This document shows, one piece after another, positions 51,091 to 59,860 of a DNA stretch of 64,000 bases (position 1 is the first letter of the stretch; each line of letters starts with the position of its first letter). The notes beneath the pieces are model-generated. The model saw nothing but the letters and a program-made list of their open reading frames with translations, had not been told where the DNA came from and ran no database searches. A program made the position numbers and the translations under genes. The DNA is from Polyangium sp. 15x6 (GTDB taxonomy: Bacteria > Myxococcota_A > Polyangia > Polyangiales > Polyangiaceae): NCBI RefSeq assembly GCF_029960785.1, contig NZ_JASBQE010000005.1, positions 179,863-243,862 of the forward strand, in the 5' to 3' direction.

Positions 51091-51888
51091 ATGGACGGTG
51101 GTGGAGTCGACCGCGGACCTGCTGCTGAGGCGGCCATTTTACGGACGCTGCTCGATAACCTGGACGTCGTCGTCTGGGCCATCGATCCCCAAGGGTACAT
51201 GCGGTTTCACGACGGGAAAGCCGCGCGGTCCGAGGGAGATCTGACCGGGAAAAACGTCCACGACCTCTATCCGCCCGAGGCCAACGTATGGCTCGAGCGC
51301 GCGCTCCAGGGCGAGGCGCACCGCAAAATCACGGAGCCCGCGCCGGGCCATTTCTGGGAGAGTTGGTACACGCCGGTCAAGGACGAGCACGGCAATGTCA
51401 CCGGCGTGATCGGGATGTCGATCGACGTCTCCGAGGCGCAGAAGGCGCAGCGCGAGCTCACGCAGAAGCTCGAGGTGATCGAGCGGCAGCAGGACGTGAT
51501 CCGGAATCTGGAGACGCCGGTGCTCGAGGTCTGGGACGGCGTGATCGCGCTGCCGCTCGTGGGGATCATCGATTCGAGCCGCGCCGCGCGGGTGATGAAC
51601 GATCTACTCGGCGCGGTCTCGCGCACGGGCGCCCGCTTCGTGCTCCTCGATCTGACCGGCGTCGACGTGGTGGATACGGCGACCGCGAACTACCTCATCG
51701 GGATGGTGCGCGCGATCGGGCTGCTCGGCGCGCAGGGCGTCGTCACGGGCATCCGGTCGAACGTGGCGCAGACGATCGTCTCCATCGGAATGGATCTCTC
51801 GTCGCTGAAGACGCTCGGGACCCTGCGGCAAGGGCTCTCGTATTGCATCCGGCAAATGGCCGCCCAGAAGAAGGAGCCGGCGTTTTAG
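51091..51888 (+). CDS. PAS-STAS regulator (RsbR-like)
   Basis: 265 residues from ATG 51091 behind GGAGGGTGG. The N-terminal PAS domain (about 15-125) has NLDVVVWAIDPQGYMRFHDGKAA..LTGKNVHDLYPPEA and the return strands HFWESWYTPVKDEHGNVTGVIGMSIDVSEAQKAQ. The STAS domain (about 150-260) has EVWDGVIALPLVGIIDSSRAARVMNDLL, LLDLTGVDVVDTATANYLIGMVRAIGLLG and TLRQGLSYCIRQM. The Asp-Thr in VVDTATAN corresponds to the phosphorylated site region of RsbR stressosome proteins. It should sense a ligand or redox state via PAS and signal through a kinase/phosphatase partner that is not in this window. Its stop overlaps that of the convergent sulfatase by four bases. Confidence 0.92.
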   Translation: MDGGGVDRGPAAEAAILRTLLDNLDVVVWAIDPQGYMRFHDGKAARSEGDLTGKNVHDLYPPEANVWLERALQGEAHRKITEPAPGHFWESWYTPVKDEHGNVTGVIGMSIDVSEAQKAQRELTQKLEVIERQQDVIRNLETPVLEVWDGVIALPLVGIIDSSRAARVMNDLLGAVSRTGARFVLLDLTGVDVVDTATANYLIGMVRAIGLLGAQGVVTGIRSNVAQTIVSIGMDLSSLKTLGTLRQGLSYCIRQMAAQKKEPAF

Positions 51889-53834
51889 CCGACGTCCTCG
51901 CCCTTCCACGCCGCCTCGATGTCCGACCTCGGCGTGACGATGGGGAATGTGGGGTTTCCATCGTCGAGCAGCTTCAGGAAATGGAGAAACTTGGGCGCGC
52001 TCCCTTCGAGCCGGAGCGCGTTCGTCGTGATGGCATCGCGGAACGAGAGCTGTCCGCGCAGGACTTCGTCGAATGTGGTGCGTGTCGTCGTCACCGTCAC
52101 GTCCGCGCCCTCACGCGCGTGGAGCACGTAGCTCAGGGCCCCATTCGATACCTCCACGGCGTAGTGCTGGCCGGTGTCCTCGAAGGTCCAGTTCATGAGG
52201 ATGGGATCGCGCGCAAGCGGGCCCTTCAGGCGCGCGCCGAGTGAATCGAAGATCATGTCGAGCGTCATCGCGGAGAACATGCTCGCGTCGGGCGACGGAG
52301 CGTCGCCAGGGATCGCCACGCCGTGGCGCAGCTCCTGCGCGCCCATCAGGTAGAAGTTCCTCCACGTCGCGGCCTCGGCCTGGTAGCCGAGCTGCTCGAG
52401 CGTGTTTGCCAGGAGCTCCTTCGCCTTCGTGTTCGTCGGATCGTGGAAGACGACCTTGTCGAGGAGCTCGGCCGCCCAGCGGTATTCGCCCTCGTCGAAC
52501 GCGGCGCCGGCCGCGTCGATGACCCTGGCGGCGCCGCCCATGAGCTCGACGTACTTCGAGCTGCTCCGCTCGGGCGGGAGCGGGTGGAGGTTCGTCGGGT
52601 TGCCGTCGAACCAGCCCATGTACCGGTCATAGACGGCCTTGACGTTGTGGCTGACCGTGCCGTAATAGCCGCGGGTGAACCATTCCTGGGCGAGGCTCTG
52701 CGGCATCTCGAAGACCTCGGCGATCTCGATGCCCGTGTAGCCCTTGTTGAGCATTCGCAACGTCTGGTCGTTCAGGTAGCGATACATGTCGCGCTGCTTG
52801 GCCAGATAAGAGGCGATCCTGTCCCGACCCCACATCGGCCAGTGGTGTTGAGCGAAGAGCACGTCGGTCTTGTCCCCGAAGAGGTCGAGCGCCTCGCCGA
52901 GGTATTTCGACCACGCGAGCGCGTCCCGGACGCGCGCGCCGCGGAGCGTCTGGATGTTGTGCATCATGTGCGTGGCGTTCTCTGCCGCGCAGAACACGCG
53001 GTGATCCGGGAAGTAGAAATCGAACTCGGCCGGCGCTTCGGCGCCAGGCGTCATGTGGAATTCGATGCGGACTCCGTCGAGCTCGATCGTGTCGCCCGTC
53101 CGTGAGATGGTTTTCGTCGGCGCGATGATCGAGATCCGGCCGACGGACTGGCCCTTGCCGAGGCCCGCGTCGACCAGGCCCCGGGGACCTGGCACGAGAT
53201 AAGGGCCGTACATGTACTGCGCCCGGCGGGTCATCGCGATGCCCGCATACACGTTCTCGCTGACGGCGTGCTCGAGGAAGCCCGCGGGGGCGACGATCTC
53301 GACGCGTTTGGCGCGGACGTCCTCGGGATCCACGACGCCGCACACGCCGCCGAAATGGTCCACGTGGCTGTGCGTGTAAATGACGGCCTTCACCTTCACG
53401 TCGGGGCGATTGCGGAGCGTGCGGTAGAGGCGAAGCGCGTCGGCGGCGCATTCGCAGGAGATCAGCGGATCGATCAGGATGAGGCCCTCTTTGCCCTCGA
53501 TGATGGTCATGTTCGACATGTCGAACGTGCGGACCTGGTAGAACCCCTCGGTGACTTCGAAGAGGCCGTTCATCGTGTTCAGCCTCGCCTGGCGCCACAG
53601 GCTCGGGTTCACGGTGGGCGGGCACGGCGCGTCGCGCGTTTGATCCGCGAAAGGCTCGAGGGTCCAGACAATCTTGCCTTTCTCGTTCGTGATCCGGAGC
53701 GGGGGATCCCAGGTACCGATGTAACCGCGGCTCGCGTCCTCGAAGTCCGCCGTGTCGTCGAAGGGGAGGGTATTCAACGCCGCTGTGTTCGCATCGATCG
53801 TGTACGGGGAGGCGTCTCGTGGCTTCGAAGGCAT
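51885..53834 (-). CDS. Alkyl/aryl-sulfatase, metallo-beta-lactamase fold (SdsA-like)
   Basis: 649 residues from ATG 53832-53834 with GAGGAG upstream. The zinc site is IYTHSHVDHFGGVCGV (THxHxDH, about 150-163), followed by FCAAENATHMMHNIQTLRG and VLFAQHHWPMWG, further metal ligands of this group. The N-terminal part, MNGLFEVTEGFYQVRTFDMSNMTIIEGKEGLILIDPL, and the C-terminal alkylsulfatase dimerisation region and SCP2-like domain (MFSAMTLDMIFDSLGARLKGPLA..TTNALRLEGSAPKFLHFLKLLD) make the full family architecture. No signal peptide, so cytoplasmic. It hydrolyses sulfate esters such as alkyl sulfates. Divergent from the next small gene with 120 bases between. Confidence 0.95.
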   Translation of the reverse strand: MPSKPRDASPYTIDANTAALNTLPFDDTADFEDASRGYIGTWDPPLRITNEKGKIVWTLEPFADQTRDAPCPPTVNPSLWRQARLNTMNGLFEVTEGFYQVRTFDMSNMTIIEGKEGLILIDPLISCECAADALRLYRTLRNRPDVKVKAVIYTHSHVDHFGGVCGVVDPEDVRAKRVEIVAPAGFLEHAVSENVYAGIAMTRRAQYMYGPYLVPGPRGLVDAGLGKGQSVGRISIIAPTKTISRTGDTIELDGVRIEFHMTPGAEAPAEFDFYFPDHRVFCAAENATHMMHNIQTLRGARVRDALAWSKYLGEALDLFGDKTDVLFAQHHWPMWGRDRIASYLAKQRDMYRYLNDQTLRMLNKGYTGIEIAEVFEMPQSLAQEWFTRGYYGTVSHNVKAVYDRYMGWFDGNPTNLHPLPPERSSSKYVELMGGAARVIDAAGAAFDEGEYRWAAELLDKVVFHDPTNTKAKELLANTLEQLGYQAEAATWRNFYLMGAQELRHGVAIPGDAPSPDASMFSAMTLDMIFDSLGARLKGPLARDPILMNWTFEDTGQHYAVEVSNGALSYVLHAREGADVTVTTTRTTFDEVLRGQLSFRDAITTNALRLEGSAPKFLHFLKLLDDGNPTFPIVTPRSDIEAAWKGEDVG

Positions 53835-53954
53835 GACTCTGCTCCTCTCGGCGGAGGGGTTGGCAAGGGGCATACCAGGCGTCGATAGGCTCTCCGAAGG
53901 AGCGGCCCGCGCAGGTCGTTGGTGTTTCGTCGGGTGCACGATACGCTTGCGCGC

Positions 53955-54572
53955 ATGACCGTGTCGCCTCCGCCCGTGCCGCCCGGCAAGAGCCCCTTTC
54001 ATGTCCGCGGCTCGACGTACCTCGGGGTTCGCTCGTACATCGATGAACAGATCCCAGGCGGGCTCCCGGCCGTGCTCGCGCACGTGCCGGACGAGGCGGT
54101 GCGCGCATTCGCCTCGCAGGTGTTCCTGCCCGTGGCCATGTACGACGTGCTCCCGCTCCGGCCCATCACGGAGGCCACGGCGCGCGCGGAGGGGATGTCG
54201 TTCGAGGAGTCGGTGCGCGGGCGGGCTCGAATCGTCGCCCAGCGTGACATCCGCGGGCTCTACAAGCTGTTCTTCAAGGCGGTGTCGCCGGCGACGGCGG
54301 CGGAGCGATTGCAGCGCGCGTCGCTCCGGTATTTCGATTTCGGGGAGCTCGAGATCCTGGAGAAGGGCGCGAAGCGGACCCTGCTCGCCCAGAAAGGCAT
54401 GCCGCGGTTTCTTTTGCCCTGGTACCTGCCCATGATCGAGGGATACACGGCCGTGGTGCTGGAGATCGCCGGCGCGCGAAGCCCGACGACGCGCGCGGAG
54501 CCGCCGCGGCGGGACGGAGAGCGCGAGGGGCTCGAGACGGTGTCGTTACGAATCGAGCTCGCCTGGAGCTGA
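53955..54572 (+). CDS. Uncharacterised protein, possibly of a Myxococcales-restricted family
   Basis: 205 residues from ATG 53955; an earlier in-frame TTG adds twelve residues. FHVRGSTYLGVRSYIDEQIPGGLPAVLAHVPDEAVRAFASQVFLPVAMYDVLPLRPITEATARAEGMSFEESV forms the N-terminal half. The C-terminal half is VSPATAAERLQRASLRYFDFGELEILEKGAKRTLLAQKGMPRF..LPMIEGYTAVVLEIAG. This layout is reminiscent of DUF2378/TIGR02265 (a myxobacterium-restricted family), but that match is by eye only. No signal or membrane segment. It is divergent from the sulfatase, so a shared control region of 120 bases is likely. Confidence 0.65.
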   Translation: MTVSPPPVPPGKSPFHVRGSTYLGVRSYIDEQIPGGLPAVLAHVPDEAVRAFASQVFLPVAMYDVLPLRPITEATARAEGMSFEESVRGRARIVAQRDIRGLYKLFFKAVSPATAAERLQRASLRYFDFGELEILEKGAKRTLLAQKGMPRFLLPWYLPMIEGYTAVVLEIAGARSPTTRAEPPRRDGEREGLETVSLRIELAWS

Positions 54573-54718
54573 GCGACTCGCCCGTTCGACGGGGGTTTCC
54601 AGGAATGCCCGTTCGCAGCCATCTGCGCGAAGAGACGCAGAGTTTTCCCGCTGGCAAATGAAAAAGAGGCCGGGCGTCCTCGGAGATTCAGGGTAGAGTG
54701 GGGGCGTCGAGGAGGCCC

Positions 54719-55873
54719 ATGCGGCACGATTCCACAGGACGAACGTTCGCCCGGGAGAGCATTGCGGCGCAGGCGCTCGGCTGGGTGGACGAGGAGACAC
54801 GCGCGATCGTCGCGCCCATTCACCCGTCGACGACCTTCCTGCGAGACCCGGACAATCAATACCGGTCGGGCAGAGTCTACGGTCGGTCCGACAATCCCAC
54901 GTTCGATCAGGCCGAGGCGCTGGTGACATCCCTCGAAGGCGGAGCACAGAGCATGCTGTTCGCCTCGGGAATGGCGGCGGCGACGGCCGTGTTCCTCAGC
55001 CTTTCGCGCGGCGATCACGTCGTCGTGCCGGAGGTGATGTACTGGTCGCTTCGGAGCTGGATTTGTGGCCCCGGGGCGCAGTTCGGCCTTCGGGTGTCAG
55101 TCGTGGACATGACGAGCCCGGAGAAGGTCGCAGCCGCGATCGAGCCGGGCAAGACGAGGCTCGTGTGGGTGGAGACGCCCGCAAACCCGCTCTGGGGCGT
55201 GACGGACATCGCCGAGATGTCACGGCTCGCGCACGCGGGAGGGGCGCTCGTCTGCGTGGACTCGACGTCGGCGACGCCGGTGCTGACGAGGCCGCTCGAG
55301 CTGGGCGCGGATTTCGTGATGCATTCAGCGACGAAATATCTGAATGGTCACTCCGACGTGCTCGCCGGGACCTTGACAGCAGCGCACCCGGGCGATTTCT
55401 GGGAGCGCGTGCGGGTCACGCGGTCGCAGGTCGGCAGCATCGCAGGGGCGTTCGAGGCCTGGCTGCTCGTGCGCGGAATGCGGACGTTGTTCCTGCGGGT
55501 GCGGGCAGCGTCGCAGAACGCGCTCGCGGTCGCCGAGCATCTCGAGCGTCATCCGCGGGTGCTCTCCGTGATGTACCCGGGTTTGTCGTCGTTCCCGACG
55601 CACGGGGTGGCGGCGCGGCAGATGGCCGGAGGTTTCGGCGGGATGCTGTCCATGCGGATCCGCGGCGGCGAGGAGGCGGCAGTGCGGGTCGCGTCACGCG
55701 TGTCGCTCTGGAAACGCGCGACGTCGCTCGGCGGAGTGGAGAGCCTCATCGAGCATCGCGCAAGCGTGGAAGGACAAGGCTCGCCCGTGCCGAAGGATCT
55801 GCTCCGCCTCTCGGTCGGGATCGAGTCGGCCTCGGACCTGATCGCCGATCTCGATCAGGCGCTCGCAGCCTGA
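54719..55873 (+). CDS. Trans-sulfuration PLP enzyme (cystathionine gamma-synthase/lyase family)
   Basis: 384 residues from ATG 54719 with GGAGG seven bases upstream. The fold type I signature is complete: YGRSDNPTFDQAEALVTSLEGGAQSMLFASGMAA (about 51-85), VWVETPANPLWGVTDIAEMSRLAHAGGALVCVDST, and the PLP lysine in HSATKYLNGHSDVLAG (Lys206). The C-terminus has SLGGVESLIEHRAS and LLRLSVGIESASDLIADLDQAL. It belongs to the cystathionine gamma-synthase/beta- and gamma-lyase family of Met/Cys metabolism; exact reaction cannot be settled. It stands alone and is followed by the inverted pair of four-hairpin repeats. Confidence 0.93.
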   Translation: MRHDSTGRTFARESIAAQALGWVDEETRAIVAPIHPSTTFLRDPDNQYRSGRVYGRSDNPTFDQAEALVTSLEGGAQSMLFASGMAAATAVFLSLSRGDHVVVPEVMYWSLRSWICGPGAQFGLRVSVVDMTSPEKVAAAIEPGKTRLVWVETPANPLWGVTDIAEMSRLAHAGGALVCVDSTSATPVLTRPLELGADFVMHSATKYLNGHSDVLAGTLTAAHPGDFWERVRVTRSQVGSIAGAFEAWLLVRGMRTLFLRVRAASQNALAVAEHLERHPRVLSVMYPGLSSFPTHGVAARQMAGGFGGMLSMRIRGGEEAAVRVASRVSLWKRATSLGGVESLIEHRASVEGQGSPVPKDLLRLSVGIESASDLIADLDQALAA

Positions 55874-55891
55874 CCATCAGTCTCGTCTGGG

Positions 55892-56006
55892 GGCCGCCGC
55901 GCTGGGGCGTTGCCCCAGGCCCCACCAGGGGTTGTCCACCCCTGGACCCGGACCAGCGCAAGCGCTGGACCCAGGGTCGATGAACTGCGCGATGCGCAGT
56001 TCATCG
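55892..56006 (-). repeat. Four-hairpin repeat element, copy A
   Basis: In this orientation it reads, left to right, GGGGC-GTT-GCCCC, CCAGGGG..CCCCTGG, CCAGCGC-AA-GCGCTGG and CGATGAACTGCGC (55978-55990) with GCGCAGTTCATCG (55994-56006). It is the reverse complement of copy B nearby in both order and much of the sequence. It begins 18 bases after the PLP-enzyme stop. Confidence 0.75.
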
Positions 56007-56095
56007 AACAGGCCGAGGCAAGACCAGCTACGACCCTGCCACCGAAGACAGCAGCCCTGCCGTTTCAAGCGGCAACGCCCTCCCACTGGCCCGTT
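56007..56095. other. Spacer between inverted repeat copies A and B
   Basis: 89 bases with no credible gene. It carries a weak hairpin CCGTTTCAAGCGG near 56060. Together with copies A and B it forms a 317-base inverted structure in the 362-base gap between the PLP-enzyme and kinase genes. Confidence 0.4.
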
Positions 56096-56208
56096 GGAAG
56101 AACTGCGTGGAGCGCAGTTCTTCCACCCTCGGTCCAGGCCGTGCCTGGTCCGGGTCGAGGGGCGGATAGCCCCCGCGGGGTCCGGGGCAGAGCCCCGGCG
56201 CGGCGGCC
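56096..56208 (+). repeat. Four-hairpin repeat element, copy B
   Basis: GGAAGAACTGCG (56096-56107) pairs with CGCAGTTCTTCC (56113-56124). CCAGGC-CGT-GCCTGG (56134-56148), GGGGC-GGATA-GCCCC (56159-56173) and CCGGGGC-AGA-GCCCCGG (56182-56198) follow. Same orientation as copy C at the right end of the window, inverse of copy A. Confidence 0.75.
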
Positions 56209-56235
56209 GCCCCGCAACGAGACAGCGGTGTTCTT

Positions 56236-57309
56236 GTGAAAAACCGGCTCTCGGTGCATCCTCGCGCGCTGATGGAGTCGATTCCGGCTTGGATCCTCGC
56301 GCGCTATCGTGACCTCGACGGCAGGGCCCATGGGCCCCATGGCGGGGGCCTCATCAACCGCACGTTCCTTGTCGAGGGGCTTGCGGGGAAGGTCATCGTG
56401 CAGCGGCTGCACCCGGTGTTTGCGGGGGTGGTGAACGAGGACATCGACGCCGTGACCGCGCACCTCGCGCGAAAGGGCTTGGTGACGCCGCGGCCTCTGC
56501 GCACGGATGATGGCGCGCTCTGGGTCGACGACGAGGAGGGGCGGTCGTGGCGGGCGCTTTCGTTCGTGGAAGGACAGAGCCACGACCGCTTGCCGGGCCC
56601 GGGCTTCGCGCGCGAGGCGGGCCGCATGGTCGCGCGGTTTCACGCGGCCGTCCTCGATCTCGTGCATGACTACCGGCACGTGCGGGCGGGGGTGCACGAT
56701 ACGAAGAAGCACCTTGGCGCGCTGGAGGCCGCGCTCGACGCGCATGCGGGGCATCGGCTGTTCGGCGAGGTCGAGCCGCTCGCGCGGCGCCTGCTCGCTG
56801 CGGCTGCTCGGCTCCCGGATCTCTCGGGGCTCCCGCTTCGGCACGTGCATGGAGATCTCAAAATATCGAATCTCTTGTTCCGGGGCGAACGGGCCACGTG
56901 TCTCGTGGATCTGGATACACTCGGCCGGATGATCTGGCCCTTCGAGATGGGCGATGCGCTTCGGTCCTGGTGCAACCCGGCGGGCGAGAACGTCGATCAC
57001 GTGGCGATCGACGCGGATACGTTCGCTGCGGCGCTCGAGGGGTACGGCGAGATCGCGCGGGGCGCGGGGCTCGTCTCGGCCGAGGAGGCGGGGGCGATCG
57101 TGGACGGGCTCGCGACGATATGCCTGGAGCTCTCGGCGCGGTTTCTCGCGGACGCGCTGCGCGAGGTGTACTTCGGCTTCGACGCGCTGCGATTCCCGGC
57201 GCGGGGTGAGCACAACCTGGTGCGCGGCAAAGGGCAACTGGCTCTCTTCGACAGCGTACAGGCACGACGCACGGAGCTCGAGCACGCCGCGCGGCGAGCC
57301 CTGGGCTGA
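56236..57309 (+). CDS. Phosphotransferase, APH/choline-kinase fold (NahK-like)
   Basis: 357 residues from GTG 56236; ATG 56272 is an alternative start. The N-terminal lobe has GGLINRTFLVEGLAGKVIVQRLHPVFAGVVNEDIDAVTAHL, close to the pattern VLQR.N..VF of N-acetylhexosamine 1-kinases. Catalytic loop HVHGDLKISNLLF (about 203-215) gives the Brenner motif HxDxxxxN-type, and DLDTLGRMIWPFEMGDALRSWCNP the metal-binding DxD region. It transfers phosphate from ATP to a small molecule, perhaps a sugar; sequence does not fix the substrate. It lies directly downstream of repeat copy B. Cytoplasmic. Confidence 0.88.
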   Translation: MKNRLSVHPRALMESIPAWILARYRDLDGRAHGPHGGGLINRTFLVEGLAGKVIVQRLHPVFAGVVNEDIDAVTAHLARKGLVTPRPLRTDDGALWVDDEEGRSWRALSFVEGQSHDRLPGPGFAREAGRMVARFHAAVLDLVHDYRHVRAGVHDTKKHLGALEAALDAHAGHRLFGEVEPLARRLLAAAARLPDLSGLPLRHVHGDLKISNLLFRGERATCLVDLDTLGRMIWPFEMGDALRSWCNPAGENVDHVAIDADTFAAALEGYGEIARGAGLVSAEEAGAIVDGLATICLELSARFLADALREVYFGFDALRFPARGEHNLVRGKGQLALFDSVQARRTELEHAARRALG

Positions 57310-57520
57310 GTCACCGGCGCGGTTCGTCCGCGGTTCGCCCCGGGGTAAAAAATGTGCCGGTCATGCACTCGGCTCTTGCCTCGGGATCGGATCCATGATC
57401 GTTTGGCCGGCAATATTTGACCATCCTCTGGCCCGAGTCCCGAAAGTCTCGTCTCTCGCCGCGTGAGCGGCGGGGGCGGGGGACGCTTGCGACGCCGGCC
57501 GTCGAGGAGGCGTGGAGGGT

Positions 57521-59635
57521 ATGATGATCAAGCGAGGGTTCTTCGGGGTGATGTCTGTCGGCGCGCTGCTCGGTATCGCGAGCTTCGCCGACGCCGCGCC
57601 TATCACGCAAAACACGGATCCCAGCACGATCGAGTATGGGAACTCGGTGGCCTGCTACAATAGCGGCCTTCAGATCACGACCGAGAACTCCTATTATCGC
57701 GTGTTCGATCTCTTCGGCATCGGCATTCCGGCGAGCGGGATCCGCAGCGTGCAGTTCGGCGTCGACGAGGCGTTCGGCGGCCCGCAGGAAGTCTTCGTCA
57801 AGTTCTACACGCTCGGCTCGACGTTCGAGCTGGCGAACCTCGTGCAGATCGGCACGACCACCGCCGTGACCGTGCAGGATCAGCAGACGTCGCTCATCAC
57901 GGTCCCGCTGAATCCGAACCTCTCCTTCGACACGCAGGACCAGATCGTCGTCGAGATCCTCTCGCCGGACGGCACGGCGGCCGGTCACGCCTTCTTCATC
58001 GGCTCGAACACCGCCGGGCAGACGGCGCCGAGCTACATCCGCGCGCCCGGCACGGGCTGCGCCATCATGGAGCCGACGGACACCGCGGCGATCGGCTTCT
58101 CGAGCATGCACATCGTCATGACGCTCGACGTCGGCGCGTGCGGCGACGGCACGGCCGAGGCCGACGCCGGCGAGACGTGCGACGACGGCAACACGGACAG
58201 CGGCGACGGCTGCGATTCGAATTGCACGATCACGGGCTGCGGCAACGGCGTCGTGACGGACGGCGAGGCGTGCGACGACGGCAACGCGACGAACGGCGAC
58301 GGGTGTGACGCGAACTGTACCCCGACCGCGTGTGGCAACGGCGTCGTGACGGACGGCGAGGCGTGCGACGACGGCAACACGGACAGCGGCGACGGCTGCG
58401 ATTCGAACTGCACCGTGACGGCCTGCGGCAACGGCGTCGTGACGGACGGCGAGGACTGCGACGACGGCAACACGGCGAGCGGCGACGGCTGCGACGTGAA
58501 CTGCAAGCCGACGGGCTGCGGCAACGGCTTCGTGACGGACGGCGAGGTCTGCGACGACGGCAACACGGTGAGCGACGACGGCTGCGACGCGAACTGCACG
58601 CCGACGGCCTGCGGCAACGGCGTGGTCGCCGGCGCGGAGACCTGCGACGACGGCAACACGGCGAACGGCGACGGCTGCGACGCGAACTGCACGCCGACGG
58701 CCTGCGGCAATGGCATCGTGACGGGCGGCGAGCTCTGCGACGACGGCAACACCGTGGGCGGCGACGGCTGCGACGGCAACTGCCTCAACCCGGGCTGCGG
58801 CAACGGGTTCGTCGGCGTCGGCGAGGCGTGCGACGACGGCAACGACACGAACGGCGACGGCTGCGACGTGAACTGCAAGGCGACGGGCTGCGGCAACGGC
58901 GTGCTCACGGACGGCGAGGTCTGCGAGGACGGCAATACGGTGGACGGCGACGGCTGCGATTCGAACTGCACGCCGAGCATCTGCGGCAACGGCATCAAGA
59001 CGGCGCCCGAGGAGTGCGACGACGGCAACACGACCGACGGCGACGGCTGCGATTCGAACTGCAAGCTGCCCGACTGCGGCAATGCGATCGTCAACGAGGG
59101 CGAGGCCTGCGACGACGGCAACAAGAGCGACGGCGACGGCTGCGATTCGAACTGCACGGTCACGGAGTGCGGCAACGGCATCCAGACGCTCGGCGAGGAG
59201 TGCGACGACGGCAACGAGGTCAGCGGCGACGGCTGCGACGCGTGCAAGTCGACGGCGTGCGGCAACGGCGTCGTGACCGACGGCGAGGACTGCGACGACG
59301 GCAACGACGCCGACGGCGACGGCTGCGACTCGAACTGCACGGCGACGGGCTGCGGCAATGGCGTCGAGACCACCGGCGAGCAGTGCGACGACGGCAACAA
59401 GACGGACGGCGACGGCTGCGACGCGAACTGCCGGGTGGAGTCGAGCGGCGAAGGCGGCGCGGGCGGCGGCGGCGTGGGCGGCTCGGCCGGCGGCGGCACC
59501 GAGAACGTCGAGGGCGGCTGCGACTGCAGCGTGGCGGGCGAGAGCGACGCGAAGACGTCGCTCGGCCTCTTCGGCGCGCTCTTCGCGGCCCTGCTCGTGC
59601 CCTTCCGGCGTCGTCGCCGGGCGGCGCGGGCCTGA
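57521..59635 (+). CDS. Cys-rich repeat protein (DUF4215-type) with MYXO-CTERM-like tail
   Basis: 704 residues from ATG 57521 with GAGGAGG ten bases upstream and a second ATG at 57524. A signal peptide (GFFGVMSVGALLGIASFADAAP) is followed by a roughly 180-residue beta-rich domain (NSYYRVFDLFGIGIPASGIRSVQFGVDEAF...). Residues 207-639 are 14 tandem copies of a 31-residue Cys repeat, consensus CGNGVVTDGExCDDGNTxxGDGCDxNC; copy 12 is one residue short and lacks the final NC arrangement. Then comes a Gly/Ser spacer and a C-terminal sorting signal: Cys-bearing GGCDCS, a hydrophobic helix LGLFGALFAALLVPF and RRRRR, the MYXO-CTERM type processed by a myxosortase. Surface-anchored. Confidence 0.92.
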   Translation: MMIKRGFFGVMSVGALLGIASFADAAPITQNTDPSTIEYGNSVACYNSGLQITTENSYYRVFDLFGIGIPASGIRSVQFGVDEAFGGPQEVFVKFYTLGSTFELANLVQIGTTTAVTVQDQQTSLITVPLNPNLSFDTQDQIVVEILSPDGTAAGHAFFIGSNTAGQTAPSYIRAPGTGCAIMEPTDTAAIGFSSMHIVMTLDVGACGDGTAEADAGETCDDGNTDSGDGCDSNCTITGCGNGVVTDGEACDDGNATNGDGCDANCTPTACGNGVVTDGEACDDGNTDSGDGCDSNCTVTACGNGVVTDGEDCDDGNTASGDGCDVNCKPTGCGNGFVTDGEVCDDGNTVSDDGCDANCTPTACGNGVVAGAETCDDGNTANGDGCDANCTPTACGNGIVTGGELCDDGNTVGGDGCDGNCLNPGCGNGFVGVGEACDDGNDTNGDGCDVNCKATGCGNGVLTDGEVCEDGNTVDGDGCDSNCTPSICGNGIKTAPEECDDGNTTDGDGCDSNCKLPDCGNAIVNEGEACDDGNKSDGDGCDSNCTVTECGNGIQTLGEECDDGNEVSGDGCDACKSTACGNGVVTDGEDCDDGNDADGDGCDSNCTATGCGNGVETTGEQCDDGNKTDGDGCDANCRVESSGEGGAGGGGVGGSAGGGTENVEGGCDCSVAGESDAKTSLGLFGALFAALLVPFRRRRRAARA

Positions 59636-59660
59636 TCCTCACGGAACGACTCCCTCCCCC

Positions 59661-59733
59661 AACCCCTCTCCCATCGCTTGGGGGCGTAGCTCGGACGAGC
59701 CTACGCCCCCAAACCCCTCGCGGGAGAGGGGTT
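59661..59733. terminator. Nested double hairpin downstream of the Cys-rich repeat gene
   Basis: AACCCCTCTCCC (59661-59672) pairs with GGGAGAGGGGTT (59722-59733), enclosing TTGGGGGCGTAG (59678-59689) paired with CTACGCCCCCAA (59701-59712). Both stems are 12 perfect pairs. The structure starts 25 bases past the stop of the repeat protein and is followed by TATTCATC, so it probably terminates transcription, although its size is more than a simple terminator needs. Confidence 0.55.
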
Positions 59734-59860
59734 ATTCATCTAAAATTGCGCCCATTGCGGAAGTCGGTGCGTCTCGGCGGAAAAGCATGGACGCCGTCGT
59801 CGGCGCCGGGCTATGATCGTTTTCACGCGCGCTTCTTGCCGTGATGAAAGCGAGATTCCC

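Noticed and set aside
55874..56235. Insertion sequence remnant between the PLP enzyme and the kinase
   Set aside because: There are inverted arms but no transposase fragment or target duplication visible; recorded as repeat copies A and B instead.
58139..59437. Regular repeats considered as a CRISPR or other array
   Set aside because: Units are 93 bases without spacers and encode the 31-residue Cys motif in one frame; this is a coding tandem repeat.
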